From contig NZ_CP109499.1 of the NCBI RefSeq assembly GCF_036231965.1, positions 8,742,001 to 8,806,000 on the forward strand: a stretch of DNA of 64,000 nucleotides, given 5' to 3'. The position numbers and the translations under genes are program-made. The stretch's first letter is position 1; each line of letters begins with the position of its first letter. This DNA comes from Streptomyces sp. NBC_01428. GTDB lineage: Bacteria; Actinomycetota; Actinomycetes; Streptomycetales; Streptomycetaceae. The notes beneath the pieces were generated by a model. The model saw only the letters and a list, made by a program, of their open reading frames with translations. It did not search any database and was not told where the DNA came from. Positions 41,442-50,040 of this stretch are shown in pieces.

Positions 41442-41645
41442 ATGGCCAGCGGCATTGTGAAGTGGTTCAACTCCGAAAAGGGCTTCGGCTTCATCGAGCA
41501 GGACGGCGGCGGACCGGACGTCTTCGCCCACTACTCCAACATCTCGGGCAACGGCTACCGGGAGCTGAACGAGGGCGAGCACGTCACCTTCGATGTCACG
41601 CAGGGCCAGAAGGGCCCCCAGGCGGAGAACATCGTCCGCGGCTGA
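41442..41645 (+). CDS. cspA: Cold-shock protein
   Basis: 67 residues, single cold-shock domain that binds single-stranded RNA and DNA. RNP1 (KGFGFIEQD) and RNP2 (VFAHYSNI) are present; the frame is MASGIVKWFNSEKGFGFIEQ then VTFDVTQGQKGPQAENIV, nearly identical to the ScoF/CspA proteins of Streptomyces. GAAGGA precedes ATG 41442. A strong terminator follows. The 170-bp upstream gap could hold a leader, but no cold-box was recognised. Confidence 0.95.
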   Translation: MASGIVKWFNSEKGFGFIEQDGGGPDVFAHYSNISGNGYRELNEGEHVTFDVTQGQKGPQAENIVRG

Positions 41646-41716
41646 CGACCGGGACAACGCACGGGACGGCCCTGGGCTCCACGAACCCAGGGGATCACTT
41701 CCTGTCGCGTTGCCCG

Positions 41717-41749
41717 AGCAGGGGTCCGGCGTGGCGCCGGACCCCTGCT
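41717..41749 (+). terminator. Terminator of the cold-shock gene
   Basis: Perfect 15-bp stem: AGCAGGGGTCCGGCG and CGCCGGACCCCTGCT around a TGG loop, 72 bp after the stop codon; no T-run. Confidence 0.8.
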
Positions 41750-41790
41750 GTGGTCCTCCGGACACCTGACATCGTCCTTTACGGAGCGAA

Positions 41791-42249
41791 GTGCACAGCC
41801 TCGAAACTTCCGACCGGCTCCCGCCCTGTTCCCGTTGCGGCGGGGACCTTCTCGTGAGCTGCATCGCGCCGAGGAACGACGCCACCGGCCGACCGATCCA
41901 CCTTCAGCTGTGCAGCCCGTGCGACGGTGGGAAACCCGCCGCCGGTGCCTTCCTGTTCTGGTTCGCCTCAGGCGGCGGACACGACATGGAGCGTGGCGAG
42001 GAGGGCGCGCGCTGTCTGCGGGAGTGGACGCGAGAAGCGATGGCCGAGCACGGCTGGCACTGGCAGGGAGACGATCTGACGACGGCCGTCCTCGCCTCCG
42101 ACGTCGCCCATGACGAAGCGGCCGCCCGCGACCTCAGGAATCCGGGCACGTCCGAAGCACAGGACGCGACGAACTCTCCGCAGCGCCAACGCGACACTCC
42201 ATGCGTCGAGTTGGCGGCGGACGACCTCAACGGCCCCGAGCAGCGCTAG
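41791..42249 (+). CDS. Hypothetical zinc-ribbon protein (DUF6300-like)
   Basis: 152 residues. PCSRCGGDLLVSC near the start and LQLCSPCDGG about 25 residues later give two Cys-x2-Cys knuckles, a zinc ribbon. It is followed by AGAFLFWFASGG, as in the DUF6300 proteins frequent in Streptomyces. The last 45 residues are polar and probably unstructured. GTG start at 41791; GGAG lies 9 nt upstream (ACGGAGCGAA). Role unknown. Confidence 0.65.
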   Translation: MHSLETSDRLPPCSRCGGDLLVSCIAPRNDATGRPIHLQLCSPCDGGKPAAGAFLFWFASGGGHDMERGEEGARCLREWTREAMAEHGWHWQGDDLTTAVLASDVAHDEAAARDLRNPGTSEAQDATNSPQRQRDTPCVELAADDLNGPEQR

Positions 42250-42280
42250 TTCCTGTCCGGCCGACCCCGGCGATCAGCGG

Positions 42281-42946
42281 TCACGCTCCGATGAAGGTCA
42301 CCGTTTCCGCCATGTCCGCCCGCCCGGTCCGCAGCCGTGGCGCGCCCTCTTGCTCAAATCCCACGGCGATGCCGCAGAAGAGCACAAGCTCGGCATCGGC
42401 CCGGGTGACTCGGCTGACGGTCCTGCGGTACATGGTCCACATCACCTGGGGGCAGCTGTGCAACCCCTCGGCCCTCAGCAACAGCATGACCGTCTGGAGG
42501 TACATCCCGGCGTCGCCCCACTGTCCGGGTCCCATCGTCCGGTCGAGATAGCAGAACAGGACAGTCGGCGCCCCGAAAGCGTCCGAGTTCAAAGCGGCGA
42601 TCTTCCGAGGCCGGTCGGGATCGTCCCGCTCAATCCCCAGTGCTCCGTACCGCTGTGCCGCCGCGGCGGAGAAGCGGTCCAGATACGGCGACGTCAGCCC
42701 GTCCGGGTACATCGGATACTCGCGCTCGTCGCCCGGGTCTCCGGCCAGGGCTCTGCGGGTCGCGCGCCTCTTCAGTTCGGCCAAGGGCTCGCCGGTCACG
42801 ACGTAGAGGTGCCACGGCTGGAGGTTCCCGCTCGACGGAGCCCGCATCGCCGCGTTCAGCACGCGTCGCAGAACCTCCTCGGGAACCGGCTCATCACTGA
42901 ACGCCCGCACCGCCCGACGACTGTCCACGGCCTCGTACACATCCAC
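42281..42946 (-). CDS. Nitroreductase family FMN oxidoreductase
   Basis: 221 residues. FMN-dependent NAD(P)H oxidoreductase of the nitroreductase fold: AVDSRRAVRAFSDEPVPEEVLRRVL and AAMRAPSSGNLQPWHLYVVTG at the N-terminus (FMN phosphate and ribityl contacts), QWGDAGMYLQTVMLLLRAEGLHSCPQ and ELVLFCGIAVGF at the C-terminal half. GTG 42946 gives the usual short lead before the first motif; longer versions would run into unrelated sequence. Physiological substrate unknown. Convergent with the zinc-ribbon gene. Confidence 0.92.
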   Translation of the reverse strand: MDVYEAVDSRRAVRAFSDEPVPEEVLRRVLNAAMRAPSSGNLQPWHLYVVTGEPLAELKRRATRRALAGDPGDEREYPMYPDGLTSPYLDRFSAAAAQRYGALGIERDDPDRPRKIAALNSDAFGAPTVLFCYLDRTMGPGQWGDAGMYLQTVMLLLRAEGLHSCPQVMWTMYRRTVSRVTRADAELVLFCGIAVGFEQEGAPRLRTGRADMAETVTFIGA

Positions 42947-43235
42947 GCCTTCGTCCCCTCGTCCAACCGGGCCCTCCGCCGTGTCGGGCAGTCGGCACCG
43001 AGCATCACCCGCCTTCGGTGCGCTCGCAAGGGCCCGCGTCCGGCGCCGGCCGGTCAGTCCAGGTCGGACATGTCGAGACGTCGTCCAGCACTCCAGCGGA
43101 GTGACCGATCGGATCGGCTGCCTTCGAGCAGCCGCGCGCGATGTCGGCAAGCGAACTGGCATTGAACGGCGGGCTGTTCGAGAGGCGCCTCTATATTGGC
43201 CCGGGAGATTCCGGTGTGTTGAGGGGGACGGGCTC

Positions 43236-44108
43236 GTGCGGCAATCAGGTGGAAGGCGGCGAGCGCCCCTGGCCGCGACACTCGGTGCCGTGATCCTGCT
43301 CCTCCTCACCGCGTGCGGAAACCAGGTGTACGGGCAAGGGGGCGAGAGGCCGCCTTCGCAGTCGACGGGGGAGCCGATCCCCTGGACCACGATGCAACCG
43401 TCCGCGGTCACCGGAGTCCGCCTCGGCGGAGACCACCGAACCCTGTTCCTCACCTCCCAGGTGCCCAGCGGCGCCCGTGCGTGCGTTCGCCGGCTCAAGG
43501 CTGTGCTCACCGACCCGGTGACCGACCTCGTGCGGGTCCAGGTCACCTTCACCTCGCCGTCGGGGGACCGGGCCTCCGGATGTACCGAGGAGAGCACCGG
43601 CACGGCACGGGTCACGCTGCCCGAGCCGCTGGGCGACCGTGACGTGATCGTCGACAACTACACGCGCTTCACCGCCGAGGGAGCCGAGCCGCCCGCACTG
43701 CGGCTGTGCGGGAAGCTGGGCTGTACACCGGCGGCCACCGGCTGCACGGCCGCCTCGTACGACCAAGCCCTGATGGCGGTGGGCGCCCCTGCGCACACCT
43801 ACCGGAACTCGGAGCATTGCGACGGCACGTGGCTCGTGCTCGACTTCTCCTGGCGCACGGGACCGGCCTGCGGCGACTCGACGGACCCGGCCTGTTCGTC
43901 ACGGCTGGGCGACCGCTGGTTCTTCCGCGCGAAGAAGTCCGGCTGGGAGCCGATCATCCGTACCTCGGCCGGAGGCTGCGGAGACGTGCGCCGCAAGGAG
44001 CCCGCCTTCCCACCCGCCCTGTGCGACGCGCTCGCGCCACTGCCGCCCGAACTGCACCCGACCTATCCGCCGCCGTCTTCGTCGAAGTCGCCTGACGAGA
44101 CGGGCTAG
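43236..44108 (+). CDS. Putative lipoprotein
   Basis: 290 residues. Signal with hydrophobic LAATLGAVILLLL and lipobox LLTAC (Cys at about residue 28), so anchored to the outer face of the membrane. The mature part holds many Cys (ACVRRL, GCTEES, LCGKLGCTP, GCTAAS, HCDGTW, ACGDSTDPACS, GCGDVRR), probably in disulfides. GTG 43236 is placed by GAGGGGGACGG upstream. A similar architecture recurs in Streptomyces, but no function is known. The gap 42947-43235 shows no gene. Confidence 0.75.
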   Translation: MRQSGGRRRAPLAATLGAVILLLLTACGNQVYGQGGERPPSQSTGEPIPWTTMQPSAVTGVRLGGDHRTLFLTSQVPSGARACVRRLKAVLTDPVTDLVRVQVTFTSPSGDRASGCTEESTGTARVTLPEPLGDRDVIVDNYTRFTAEGAEPPALRLCGKLGCTPAATGCTAASYDQALMAVGAPAHTYRNSEHCDGTWLVLDFSWRTGPACGDSTDPACSSRLGDRWFFRAKKSGWEPIIRTSAGGCGDVRRKEPAFPPALCDALAPLPPELHPTYPPPSSSKSPDETG

Positions 44109-44275
44109 CCAGGTAAGGCGGGCACTCGCGCTTCGGGCAGCACCGCGCTTCGGGCAGCACCATGCCGTCACATCGGGCCGCGGGACGACGCAGGTCAGCC
44201 GCCGGGGATTATTCCCGCGCCTCGTACGAACTGCGCGTCCTACGATCACCCCGTACGCCGGCAGGAGGGGTGGGA

Positions 44276-45676
44276 ATGTCCGGGGACATCGAGAGTGCGG
44301 CAGTTGCCGCAGTGCGTCTTGCGGGAGGGGCGCGGCTCGGGAGTGTGCTCGCCGTCGCCGATCCCGATGCCTGGCTTGCCCTGGACGCGGGAGTCCGTGA
44401 GTCGACCTGGCACCGTTCGCGGTTCCAGCCGCGGTGGGAGCACGACGCCGCACTGCCCGCGGACCTGAACGGACTTGACGAGTCACGCCTCGCACTCGCC
44501 CTGTGCCACCGCGTGGGCCGGATCCGTGAGCGGGCGGTGCGTTCATCGGGCGGCCGCTCAGGTCTGCTTCCGCTGATCGTGATCCGTTCCGCGGACTGGG
44601 CCGCACCGGTACGCGAGCACGCCCGCCAACTGCTGCGCGAGGCGCTGGACATGGATGCTGCCCTCGGTCTCGCCCCACTCATCCTCCGCGTCGGCCGCCG
44701 TGACAGAGGTGCCTTCGGTGTCGACGCGCTGAGTCAGGTCCTGGGCCAGGCGTCCCGTGGACAACTCGCTGTTCTCTTCCGTTCTTCCGACCGGGACGTC
44801 CGACGGTTCGCCTACCGACTGGCCGTCGAGCGTCGGCTGCTCGATCGCACCGAGCTGGCCCGCACCGCCGCCCGGGACAGTGACACCGTGGTGCAGGACC
44901 TGTGCGCCACGGCGGCGCTCTCGGTCTTGGACGATGAGGACGCCTGGGAGGAGGCCGTGGCTCTCCTCCTGTCCGCACGCAACCCGCGGACCCGCTCGGC
45001 CGGTGTCACCGCACTGCGGCGCACGGGCCTGGCCGCACAGGCGGAGACGTTTCTCGCCGACCGGTCCGCCCTCGTGCGGGCCTGCGCCCGCTATGTCGTC
45101 CGACAGGCGGGAGGTGATCCGACGGCCTGGTATCGACAGCGGTGCACGGCACCGGACGACCTCGCGTCCACGCCTGGTGCGGTCATCGGACTGGCGGAAT
45201 GCGGAAACCGCGGGGACGCGGCCCTCCTGTGGCCTCTGATCACGCACCCCGTGGCTGCGGTGCGGGTGAGGGCGGTGGCAGGACTGAGAACGCTGGACTG
45301 CGCCGACGCGTACCGGCTGCGGCCGCTCCTGGACGACCCCGCCGCAGGTGTCGTCCGTGAGACGGTCCTCGCCCTGCTGCCCTGTGCCACGGACCTGCCA
45401 GGCACCTGGCTCCTGGAGCGCACGAGCGCCGAGCGGCCGCGGCACGTCCGCGTCGGCGCCCTGCGGCTGCTCGACGCGCGCGGCGGCATCGTAGCGCTCC
45501 GGGCCGCGGTCGGTCTGCTGGAGGACCCGGACGCGAAGCTGCGGTTCCGGGCCGGGCAATCCGTACTGCGTTGGAACCCGACGTCGGATGCGCGGTACGG
45601 CGACGCGGAGGTGGCAGAACTGCTCAAGCGAAGCAGGCACCTCTTCAGCGCTGCTGCGCTGCGCCGACGCAAGTAG
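44276..45676 (+). CDS. HEAT-repeat protein
   Basis: 466 residues, largely alpha-helical. HEAT/Armadillo-like units recur, for example WAAPVREHARQLLREAL, RDVRRFAYRLAVERRLL, NPRTRSAGVTALRRTGL, HPVAAVRVRAVAGLRTLD, PAAGVVRETVLALLPC, RHVRVGALRLLDARGG. These scaffolds bind proteins or peptides; no enzyme motif is seen. GGAGGGG precedes ATG 44276. Predicted cytoplasmic; partner unknown. Confidence 0.85.
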   Translation: MSGDIESAAVAAVRLAGGARLGSVLAVADPDAWLALDAGVRESTWHRSRFQPRWEHDAALPADLNGLDESRLALALCHRVGRIRERAVRSSGGRSGLLPLIVIRSADWAAPVREHARQLLREALDMDAALGLAPLILRVGRRDRGAFGVDALSQVLGQASRGQLAVLFRSSDRDVRRFAYRLAVERRLLDRTELARTAARDSDTVVQDLCATAALSVLDDEDAWEEAVALLLSARNPRTRSAGVTALRRTGLAAQAETFLADRSALVRACARYVVRQAGGDPTAWYRQRCTAPDDLASTPGAVIGLAECGNRGDAALLWPLITHPVAAVRVRAVAGLRTLDCADAYRLRPLLDDPAAGVVRETVLALLPCATDLPGTWLLERTSAERPRHVRVGALRLLDARGGIVALRAAVGLLEDPDAKLRFRAGQSVLRWNPTSDARYGDAEVAELLKRSRHLFSAAALRRRK

Positions 45677-45745
45677 GTTGCCGGGGTGAACAGTTGGGCC
45701 ATGTATCGAAGGAGCCAGAGTGGATCTTGCGCATAGAGAGTCGGC

Positions 45746-46177
45746 ATGTCGCTGAGCCGCGTGGTCCTTTCGTCCGGTCGGACCGTCGAACTTGCCCAGC
45801 TGAGGATGTCGTCGACCTACGGCGGGATGCTGGAGGGCTACCCGTGCAAGCGCATCAACGACATGAAGCTGAAGGGCGTCCGAGCAGAGGCCGAGCAGGC
45901 GTTTTCGTTCGCACCGGTACACCTCGTCGCGCCCTTACGCGAGTACCCGGAGCGGACCGCCGGCGCCTTCGGCCCGGTTGAGGTGCTGCCGTCCGTCGTG
46001 TGCACCGGCGTCTTTCGTTCAGCGGCGGTCGCTCCTGAGCTCGACGCGGTCCTGCACCGGTCCGCCCTCATCGTGATCTGGTTCCAACCCGTCCCGGACG
46101 TCCCGTCGGGCGAGGACGCTGATCCCGCCCTGCGCGACATCCCCTGGGAGGCGCTGGCGCGGGACTACGAGCTCTAG
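45746..46177 (+). CDS. Conserved hypothetical protein
   Basis: 143 residues, unrecognised. It contains VVLSSGRTVELAQLRMSSTYGGMLEGYPCKRIND at the start, a predicted strand/helix mix, and the acidic end DPALRDIPWEALARDYEL. No signal peptide or membrane segment. Codon use matches its neighbours, so I take it as real. 69 bp after the HEAT-repeat gene in the same direction. Confidence 0.65.
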   Translation: MSLSRVVLSSGRTVELAQLRMSSTYGGMLEGYPCKRINDMKLKGVRAEAEQAFSFAPVHLVAPLREYPERTAGAFGPVEVLPSVVCTGVFRSAAVAPELDAVLHRSALIVIWFQPVPDVPSGEDADPALRDIPWEALARDYEL

Positions 46178-46477
46178 CGAGGTGAGTTGACTCCGACTTT
46201 TCGTCGACGGACCAGTCCTCGTCGGAAACGAGGGACCCCCGGCGATGGCGTTGGGGAGTGCGCCACGTGTACCTGAAGAGGTATTGGCGTTGCCCAGCGC
46301 TCACGGACGGCTTCCGCGCGTCGGCGACCAGGGCATCTATACGGAATCGAGATCCCGCTCGTCGCGATTTACCGGCGGGCTCGTGCTGTTCTATGGGGCA
46401 GGGCTCGCGGCCGGGGCAGGGGGTCGTGAGCCAGGGTCGTGTGGGGGTGGGCCCATGGCTTCCCCGGGGAGACAAGG
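46178..46477. other. Intergenic region, nothing recognised
   Basis: 300 bp before a lipoprotein gene. Short frames exist on both strands, but none resembles a known family and third-position bias is weak. No clear promoter or repeat found. Confidence 0.4.
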
Positions 46478-47122
46478 ATGGGTCGGGTCATGCCCGGTGT
46501 CAGACATACGTCGGTGATGGCGCTCGTCGGCGGGATCATGATCCTGGCGGGGTGTCAGGAATCGGGAAGTAGTGCTTCCGCAGGTCCCGCGGCCTCCTCC
46601 CTGCACGTCTCCGCATCCGCGACCGTACGGGCGGACGGTTCCGCCCCGGACGCATCTCCCGCAGCGAGTTCCGTCGGCACGCCCAGGCCGTCGCATGGCT
46701 CAGCCGCCCCTGTCCGGGCCGGGGAAACCACTGCCTCGGGGGCCGGCCACACCCGCACGGCGATCCCCGGTTGCCGGAACCTGACCGCGAGCGCCGAGGT
46801 GAAGGCCGCCGTGACCCGGGTCTACCGGCAAAGGGTCCACTTCCCCCACATCGAGCCGGTGCCGCACGGCTTCTTCTACGGCCAGTGCGGCACCGTCCAC
46901 TACGCGGCCACCCGCTTCCAGCCGGTCGAGGGTGCGACGTACGAGGAGCTCGTGGGCATGCAGGACGAGGGCAGCGCCGCCCAGTACTTCAGCGACTCCG
47001 GCAGCGGCTGGGCCCATGTCGGGAGCGACGGGTTCCCCGCCAGCCCCCACGGCTGCGGAGACATCCCGGCGATTCCCGACGCCCTGGCCGAGGCCTGGAA
47101 GAACTGCTCGATCGCGCGATGA
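46478..47122 (+). CDS. Putative lipoprotein
   Basis: 214 residues. Signal SVMALVGGIMILAGC carries a lipobox (LAGC, Cys near 26). A Ser/Ala/Pro-rich linker of about 65 residues follows, then a compact domain (GCRNLTASAEVKAAVTRVYRQ, HGFFYGQCGTVHYAATRFQP, HGCGDIPAIPDALAEAWKNC) with four Cys. GGGGAGACAAGG lies before ATG 46478. Probably surface-exposed; function unknown. Confidence 0.75.
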   Translation: MGRVMPGVRHTSVMALVGGIMILAGCQESGSSASAGPAASSLHVSASATVRADGSAPDASPAASSVGTPRPSHGSAAPVRAGETTASGAGHTRTAIPGCRNLTASAEVKAAVTRVYRQRVHFPHIEPVPHGFFYGQCGTVHYAATRFQPVEGATYEELVGMQDEGSAAQYFSDSGSGWAHVGSDGFPASPHGCGDIPAIPDALAEAWKNCSIAR

Positions 47123-47195
47123 GCAGACCGCGCAGCACTGGCTGCATGAAGTCCCATGGCGACTCTCGCAGGTGCTTGCCGGCTACTGACTGGAT

Positions 47196-47603
47196 GTGCT
47201 CGTGACCGCAGTGCTGACGACCCTGGGTGTGTTCCTCGGAGGAATGCTGACGGCGGCCCTCCACCTCAACAGGCAGCAGCGCAACACCACCGCCAACCTC
47301 ATCGACGGGCGGCGGATCAAGGTCCTGTGCATAGTGAAAGGCCCACGCACACCTGCATGGACACGTGGGAACTTCGTCATCGAGTCCGGGCGGTGGACCT
47401 GGGAGCCGGGAGTGCGGCAGGACTCTCCGTTCATGCTGCCCTCGGACGTGTGGCCGGTGCGTATGCGCCCTCCGGCACAGGGGGAGGGGCGCCTCAACCA
47501 CCGGTTCCTGGTGATGGAGTGCACCTCGGCCGAGGGCGCTGTCCTGATTGCCGCGCTCCATGGCCAGGTTGAGCACGTGTTCATGGCTCTGACCCGTGGA
47601 TGA
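47196..47603 (+). CDS. Small single-pass membrane protein, unknown function
   Basis: 135 residues. One N-terminal membrane segment (TAVLTTLGVFLGGMLTAAL) followed by a soluble beta-rich region (RIKVLCIVKGPRTPAW, FVIESGRWTWEPG, LIAALHGQVEHVFMAL). No family recognised. GTG 47196 or GTG 47202 may start it. It ends 16 bp before a perfect palindromic terminator shared with the convergent gene. Confidence 0.55.
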   Translation: MLVTAVLTTLGVFLGGMLTAALHLNRQQRNTTANLIDGRRIKVLCIVKGPRTPAWTRGNFVIESGRWTWEPGVRQDSPFMLPSDVWPVRMRPPAQGEGRLNHRFLVMECTSAEGAVLIAALHGQVEHVFMALTRG

Positions 47604-47619
47604 ATCGCAAGGCGGCGTA

Positions 47620-47649
47620 CCAACTCAGCCTTGATCAAGGCTGAGTTGG
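47620..47649. terminator. Perfect 30-bp palindromic terminator
   Basis: CCAACTCAGCCTTGATCAAGGCTGAGTTGG-type palindrome: arms of 15 bp, perfectly symmetrical (described by its first half CCAACTCAGCCTTGA). It serves both convergent genes and contains the stop codon of the minus-strand one. Confidence 0.8.
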
Positions 47650-48192
47650 CGGGCGCGTGCCCGCATCCGTGAAGAACGGCACCGCCCGGTACACAGAGAG
47701 GTGAGGGTCGTCCGCGGCGACCCGGCCGGGGGCAACCGGGCAGACGACCCGAACGGTGCGCGCACGTTCCTGCCGCGCAAGCCAATGAGCCTGACTGAGC
47801 AGGCCCGCGCCGAAGCCGCACAGCGCCAGTCCTATGGGGACGCCCGTTGTGAACGCGACGAGCAGTTCGACCACGAGAACTGCGACGAGCCCCTTCGTCA
47901 GCGGATGCGTGACGCGTCGAAATTCGTCGCTTTGTGAAACCACCGCGTAGCCCGGGGGTATCGGCGTTGCCGCATCGAGTCGTTCTCGGTACCAGGCGCG
48001 GCGAGGGCCGGCACACCACGCGAAGGGGAACCCGAAGATCAGCACTGCCGAAACAGCGATCGCCGCGCCGCTCATCCCCTGCGTGCGGCCGAGCAGTACG
48101 GGCAGTGCTCCGGTCGCCCCGGCGAACAAGGACAGTGTTCCCAGTGCCCGAGCCGACGCGACGACCCCGACCAGGTCGGGTCTGGTACTCAT
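47635..48192 (-). CDS. Hypothetical membrane protein
   Basis: 185 residues with four likely membrane segments: LGTLSLFAGATGALPVLLG, GAAIAVSAVLIFGFPFAW, LTKGLVAVLVVELLVAF and GVPIGLALCGFGAGLL. No family recognised. Its last codons and stop lie inside the palindromic terminator at 47620-47649. Divergent from the AraC gene; possible functional link unknown. Confidence 0.65.
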   Translation of the reverse strand: MSTRPDLVGVVASARALGTLSLFAGATGALPVLLGRTQGMSGAAIAVSAVLIFGFPFAWCAGPRRAWYRERLDAATPIPPGYAVVSQSDEFRRVTHPLTKGLVAVLVVELLVAFTTGVPIGLALCGFGAGLLSQAHWLARQERARTVRVVCPVAPGRVAADDPHLSVYRAVPFFTDAGTRPPTQP

Positions 48193-48403
48193 GCGACGTG
48201 ATCCTCCGACCTAGCGTTTGATTCGACGGATCATATGGCACCGGGGCACGGGATTTCGGTCTCCAACCTCAAGCCGGTGGTCCCTGGGCATGGGTTCGTG
48301 GGCTCGGGCGTCCGCCCCGTCGCATGATCGGATCGGATCGGACCGCGGCGGTCGGGTCCGGGCAGGGTTCTCCCCGGCAAGGTTGAAGGCGAAAGGAGGC
48401 CTC

Positions 48404-49273
48404 ATGATCTCGGCACTCAACCGGCTCGTTGATCTCGTGGAGGAGCACCTCACCGAGGAGCTCGACATGCGCGGACTGGCCGGAGGACTCGGCACGACCG
48501 AGTACCACCTGCGCCGCATGTTCTCGTCGTTGGCTGGCATGCCGCTGTCGGAGTACGTGCGTCGGCGCCGTATGACCGTCGCCGCAGCCGATGTGGTGCG
48601 AGCCGAGGACGACCTGCTGAGTATCGCCGTCCGCCACGGATACGGCTCGACCGAGGCATTCGGACGCGCGTTCCGTGCGGTCCACGGCGCCGGGCTCAGC
48701 GACGTGCGCCGCGACGGAGGCCCCCTGCGCACACAACCGAAGCTCAGGTTCCACCTGACCGTCGAAGGGAGCACTCCCATGGACACCCGCCTCGTAGACC
48801 GCCCCACGTTCCGGCTGGTCGGACACGCCGCCCGGGTCCCGCTCATCCACCAGGGCATCAACCCGCACATCCAGCGGCACATCGCCGCACTGCCGCAGGA
48901 GTCGCATGTCCGCCTGAAGGCCCTCGGCAACACCGAGCCAAGTGGCCTGCTGCAAGTCACCGACGACCTCGACCCGGACGCCCAGGAGGGAAGCGAACTG
49001 ACCTATCTCCACGGGGTCGCCGTCTCCCGGAACACGCCGACTCCGGACGACCTCGACGTCATCGAGGTGGAGGCCGGGAAGTGGGCTGTGTTCAGCACCG
49101 CCGGACCGTTCCCGCAGGCCCTGCAGACAGCCTGGGCCGCGACTGCGACCGAGTGGTTCCCGTCCAACCCGTGGCGTCTCCGGCCGGGTCCCTCGATCGT
49201 CGCGTTGCTCGACATCACGGAGGACTACAGCGCCGCGACCTGTGAGCTGTGGCTGCCTGTCGAACCGGCGTGA
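48404..49273 (+). CDS. AraC-family regulator with GyrI-like effector domain
   Basis: 289 residues. N-terminal AraC DNA-binding domain with two helix-turn-helices (LDMRGLAGGLGTTEYHLRRMFSSLAGMPLSEYV, LLSIAVRHGYGSTEAFGRAFRAVHG) in the first 110 residues. The C-terminal half is a GyrI-like ligand domain (MDTRLVDRPTFRLVGHAARVPL, DLDVIEVEAGKWAVFSTAGPF, CELWLPV), the arrangement of Rob/MarA-like multidrug sensors. Excellent ribosome site AAAGGAGG before ATG 48404. Probably senses a lipophilic or toxic compound. Confidence 0.92.
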   Translation: MISALNRLVDLVEEHLTEELDMRGLAGGLGTTEYHLRRMFSSLAGMPLSEYVRRRRMTVAAADVVRAEDDLLSIAVRHGYGSTEAFGRAFRAVHGAGLSDVRRDGGPLRTQPKLRFHLTVEGSTPMDTRLVDRPTFRLVGHAARVPLIHQGINPHIQRHIAALPQESHVRLKALGNTEPSGLLQVTDDLDPDAQEGSELTYLHGVAVSRNTPTPDDLDVIEVEAGKWAVFSTAGPFPQALQTAWAATATEWFPSNPWRLRPGPSIVALLDITEDYSAATCELWLPVEPA

Positions 49274-49340
49274 CGCACCTGGAGCATGGAGTCGAGTCAG
49301 GCCGGCGGTCTGGGTGTTGGCCCACCTGCTTCGGTCGCCA

Positions 49341-49535
49341 TCAGATCTGCTGCCGTCGGTCCAGGCCTCGGGCAGTCTCGGCGGCCGCGAGCCACTCGAA
49401 GTACCAGCCCGCGAAGTCCAGTTGAAAACCGTCGGCGGCACGTATCGGACACAGGTCCTCGCCGTCGGAGCGCGGGTCACGCCACCAGCTGCCCCCGCTC
49501 CCCAGGACCGACCAAAACGCGGCGGCTCCGTCCTC
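49341..49535 (-). pseudogene. C-terminal remnant of a SUKH (SMI1/KNR4)-like protein
   Basis: The frame AAFWSVLGSGGSWWRDPRSD, GEDLCPIRAADGFQLDFAGWYFEWLAAAE resembles the C-terminal end of SMI1/KNR4 immunity-type proteins (the G-F-x-x-W-Y-x-x-W-L motif). No start codon with a proper N-terminal domain exists: the frame runs upstream only into a hairpin and the antisense of glsB. Probably a decayed gene whose 5' part was lost. Confidence 0.4.
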
Positions 49536-49558
49536 CCCTGATAGGGAGGGCGGAGCCG
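49523..49558. terminator. Terminator of the glsB-like gene
   Basis: 15-bp stem with one mismatch, CGGCTCCGTCCTCCC and GGGAGGGCGGAGCCG, loop CTGATA, 27 bp beyond the stop of the minus-strand glsB-like gene. Confidence 0.7.
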
Positions 49559-49584
49559 TTTCGCCGAAGGTGCCGGGGTGGGGG

Positions 49585-49854
49585 TCAGGCGTGGCGGCGG
49601 TTGCCGGTGAAGACCCGGTACAGGGCCAGGAGGATGAGCGAGCCGATGATGGCGGCGATCCAGGTGGAGAGGTCGAAGAAGCCGTCGATGGAGTCGACGC
49701 CGAAGATGACCTTGCCGAGCCAGCCGCCGAGGAGACCGCCCGCGATACCGATGAGCATCGTGATGATGATGCCGCCCGGGTCCTTGCCGGGCATGAGCGC
49801 CTTGGCGATGATGCCGGCGAGCAGACCGATGAGTATCCAGGCGATGATGCCCAT
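49585..49854 (-). CDS. GlsB/YeaQ/YmgE family stress-response membrane protein
   Basis: 89 residues with three membrane segments: IIAWILIGLLAGIIAKAL, GIIITMLIGIAGGLLGGWLG and IAAIIGSLILLALYRVF. The G-L-x-A-G-x-I-A-K start and GG-LGGWLGK-F centre are the transglycosylase-associated (GlsB) family signature. Members are small, stress-induced proteins of unclear mechanism. GTAGGAG precedes ATG 49854. Confidence 0.92.
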   Translation of the reverse strand: MGIIAWILIGLLAGIIAKALMPGKDPGGIIITMLIGIAGGLLGGWLGKVIFGVDSIDGFFDLSTWIAAIIGSLILLALYRVFTGNRRHA

Positions 49855-49976
49855 GATGTGTGTCTCCTACCTGGTCGTATAAAGGCTGTGTCAGGACTCC
49901 GTGTGTTCCGTGTCGGCGATCTCAAACCCGTGGACAGGTTCGCGGATTCTGTGAATCCATGGTGTGCGTTTCAAGG

Positions 49977-50003
49977 TGGTGCATCTGGTGCTTATGGTGC
50001 ATC
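49977..50003. repeat. Three 9-bp tandem repeats
   Basis: TGGTGCATC, TGGTGCTTA, TGGTGCATC in a row, in the 186-bp gap between the glsB-like start and the beta-galactosidase stop. No gene recognised in this gap. Confidence 0.5.
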
Positions 50004-50040
50004 CGCGGCGAGACCCCCGACGCCGCCAGGCTTTTGCGCC

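Noticed and set aside
46245..46517. Short plus-strand frames between the hypothetical and lipoprotein genes
   Set aside because: No family resemblance, no ribosome site, and they run into the lipoprotein signal in another frame.
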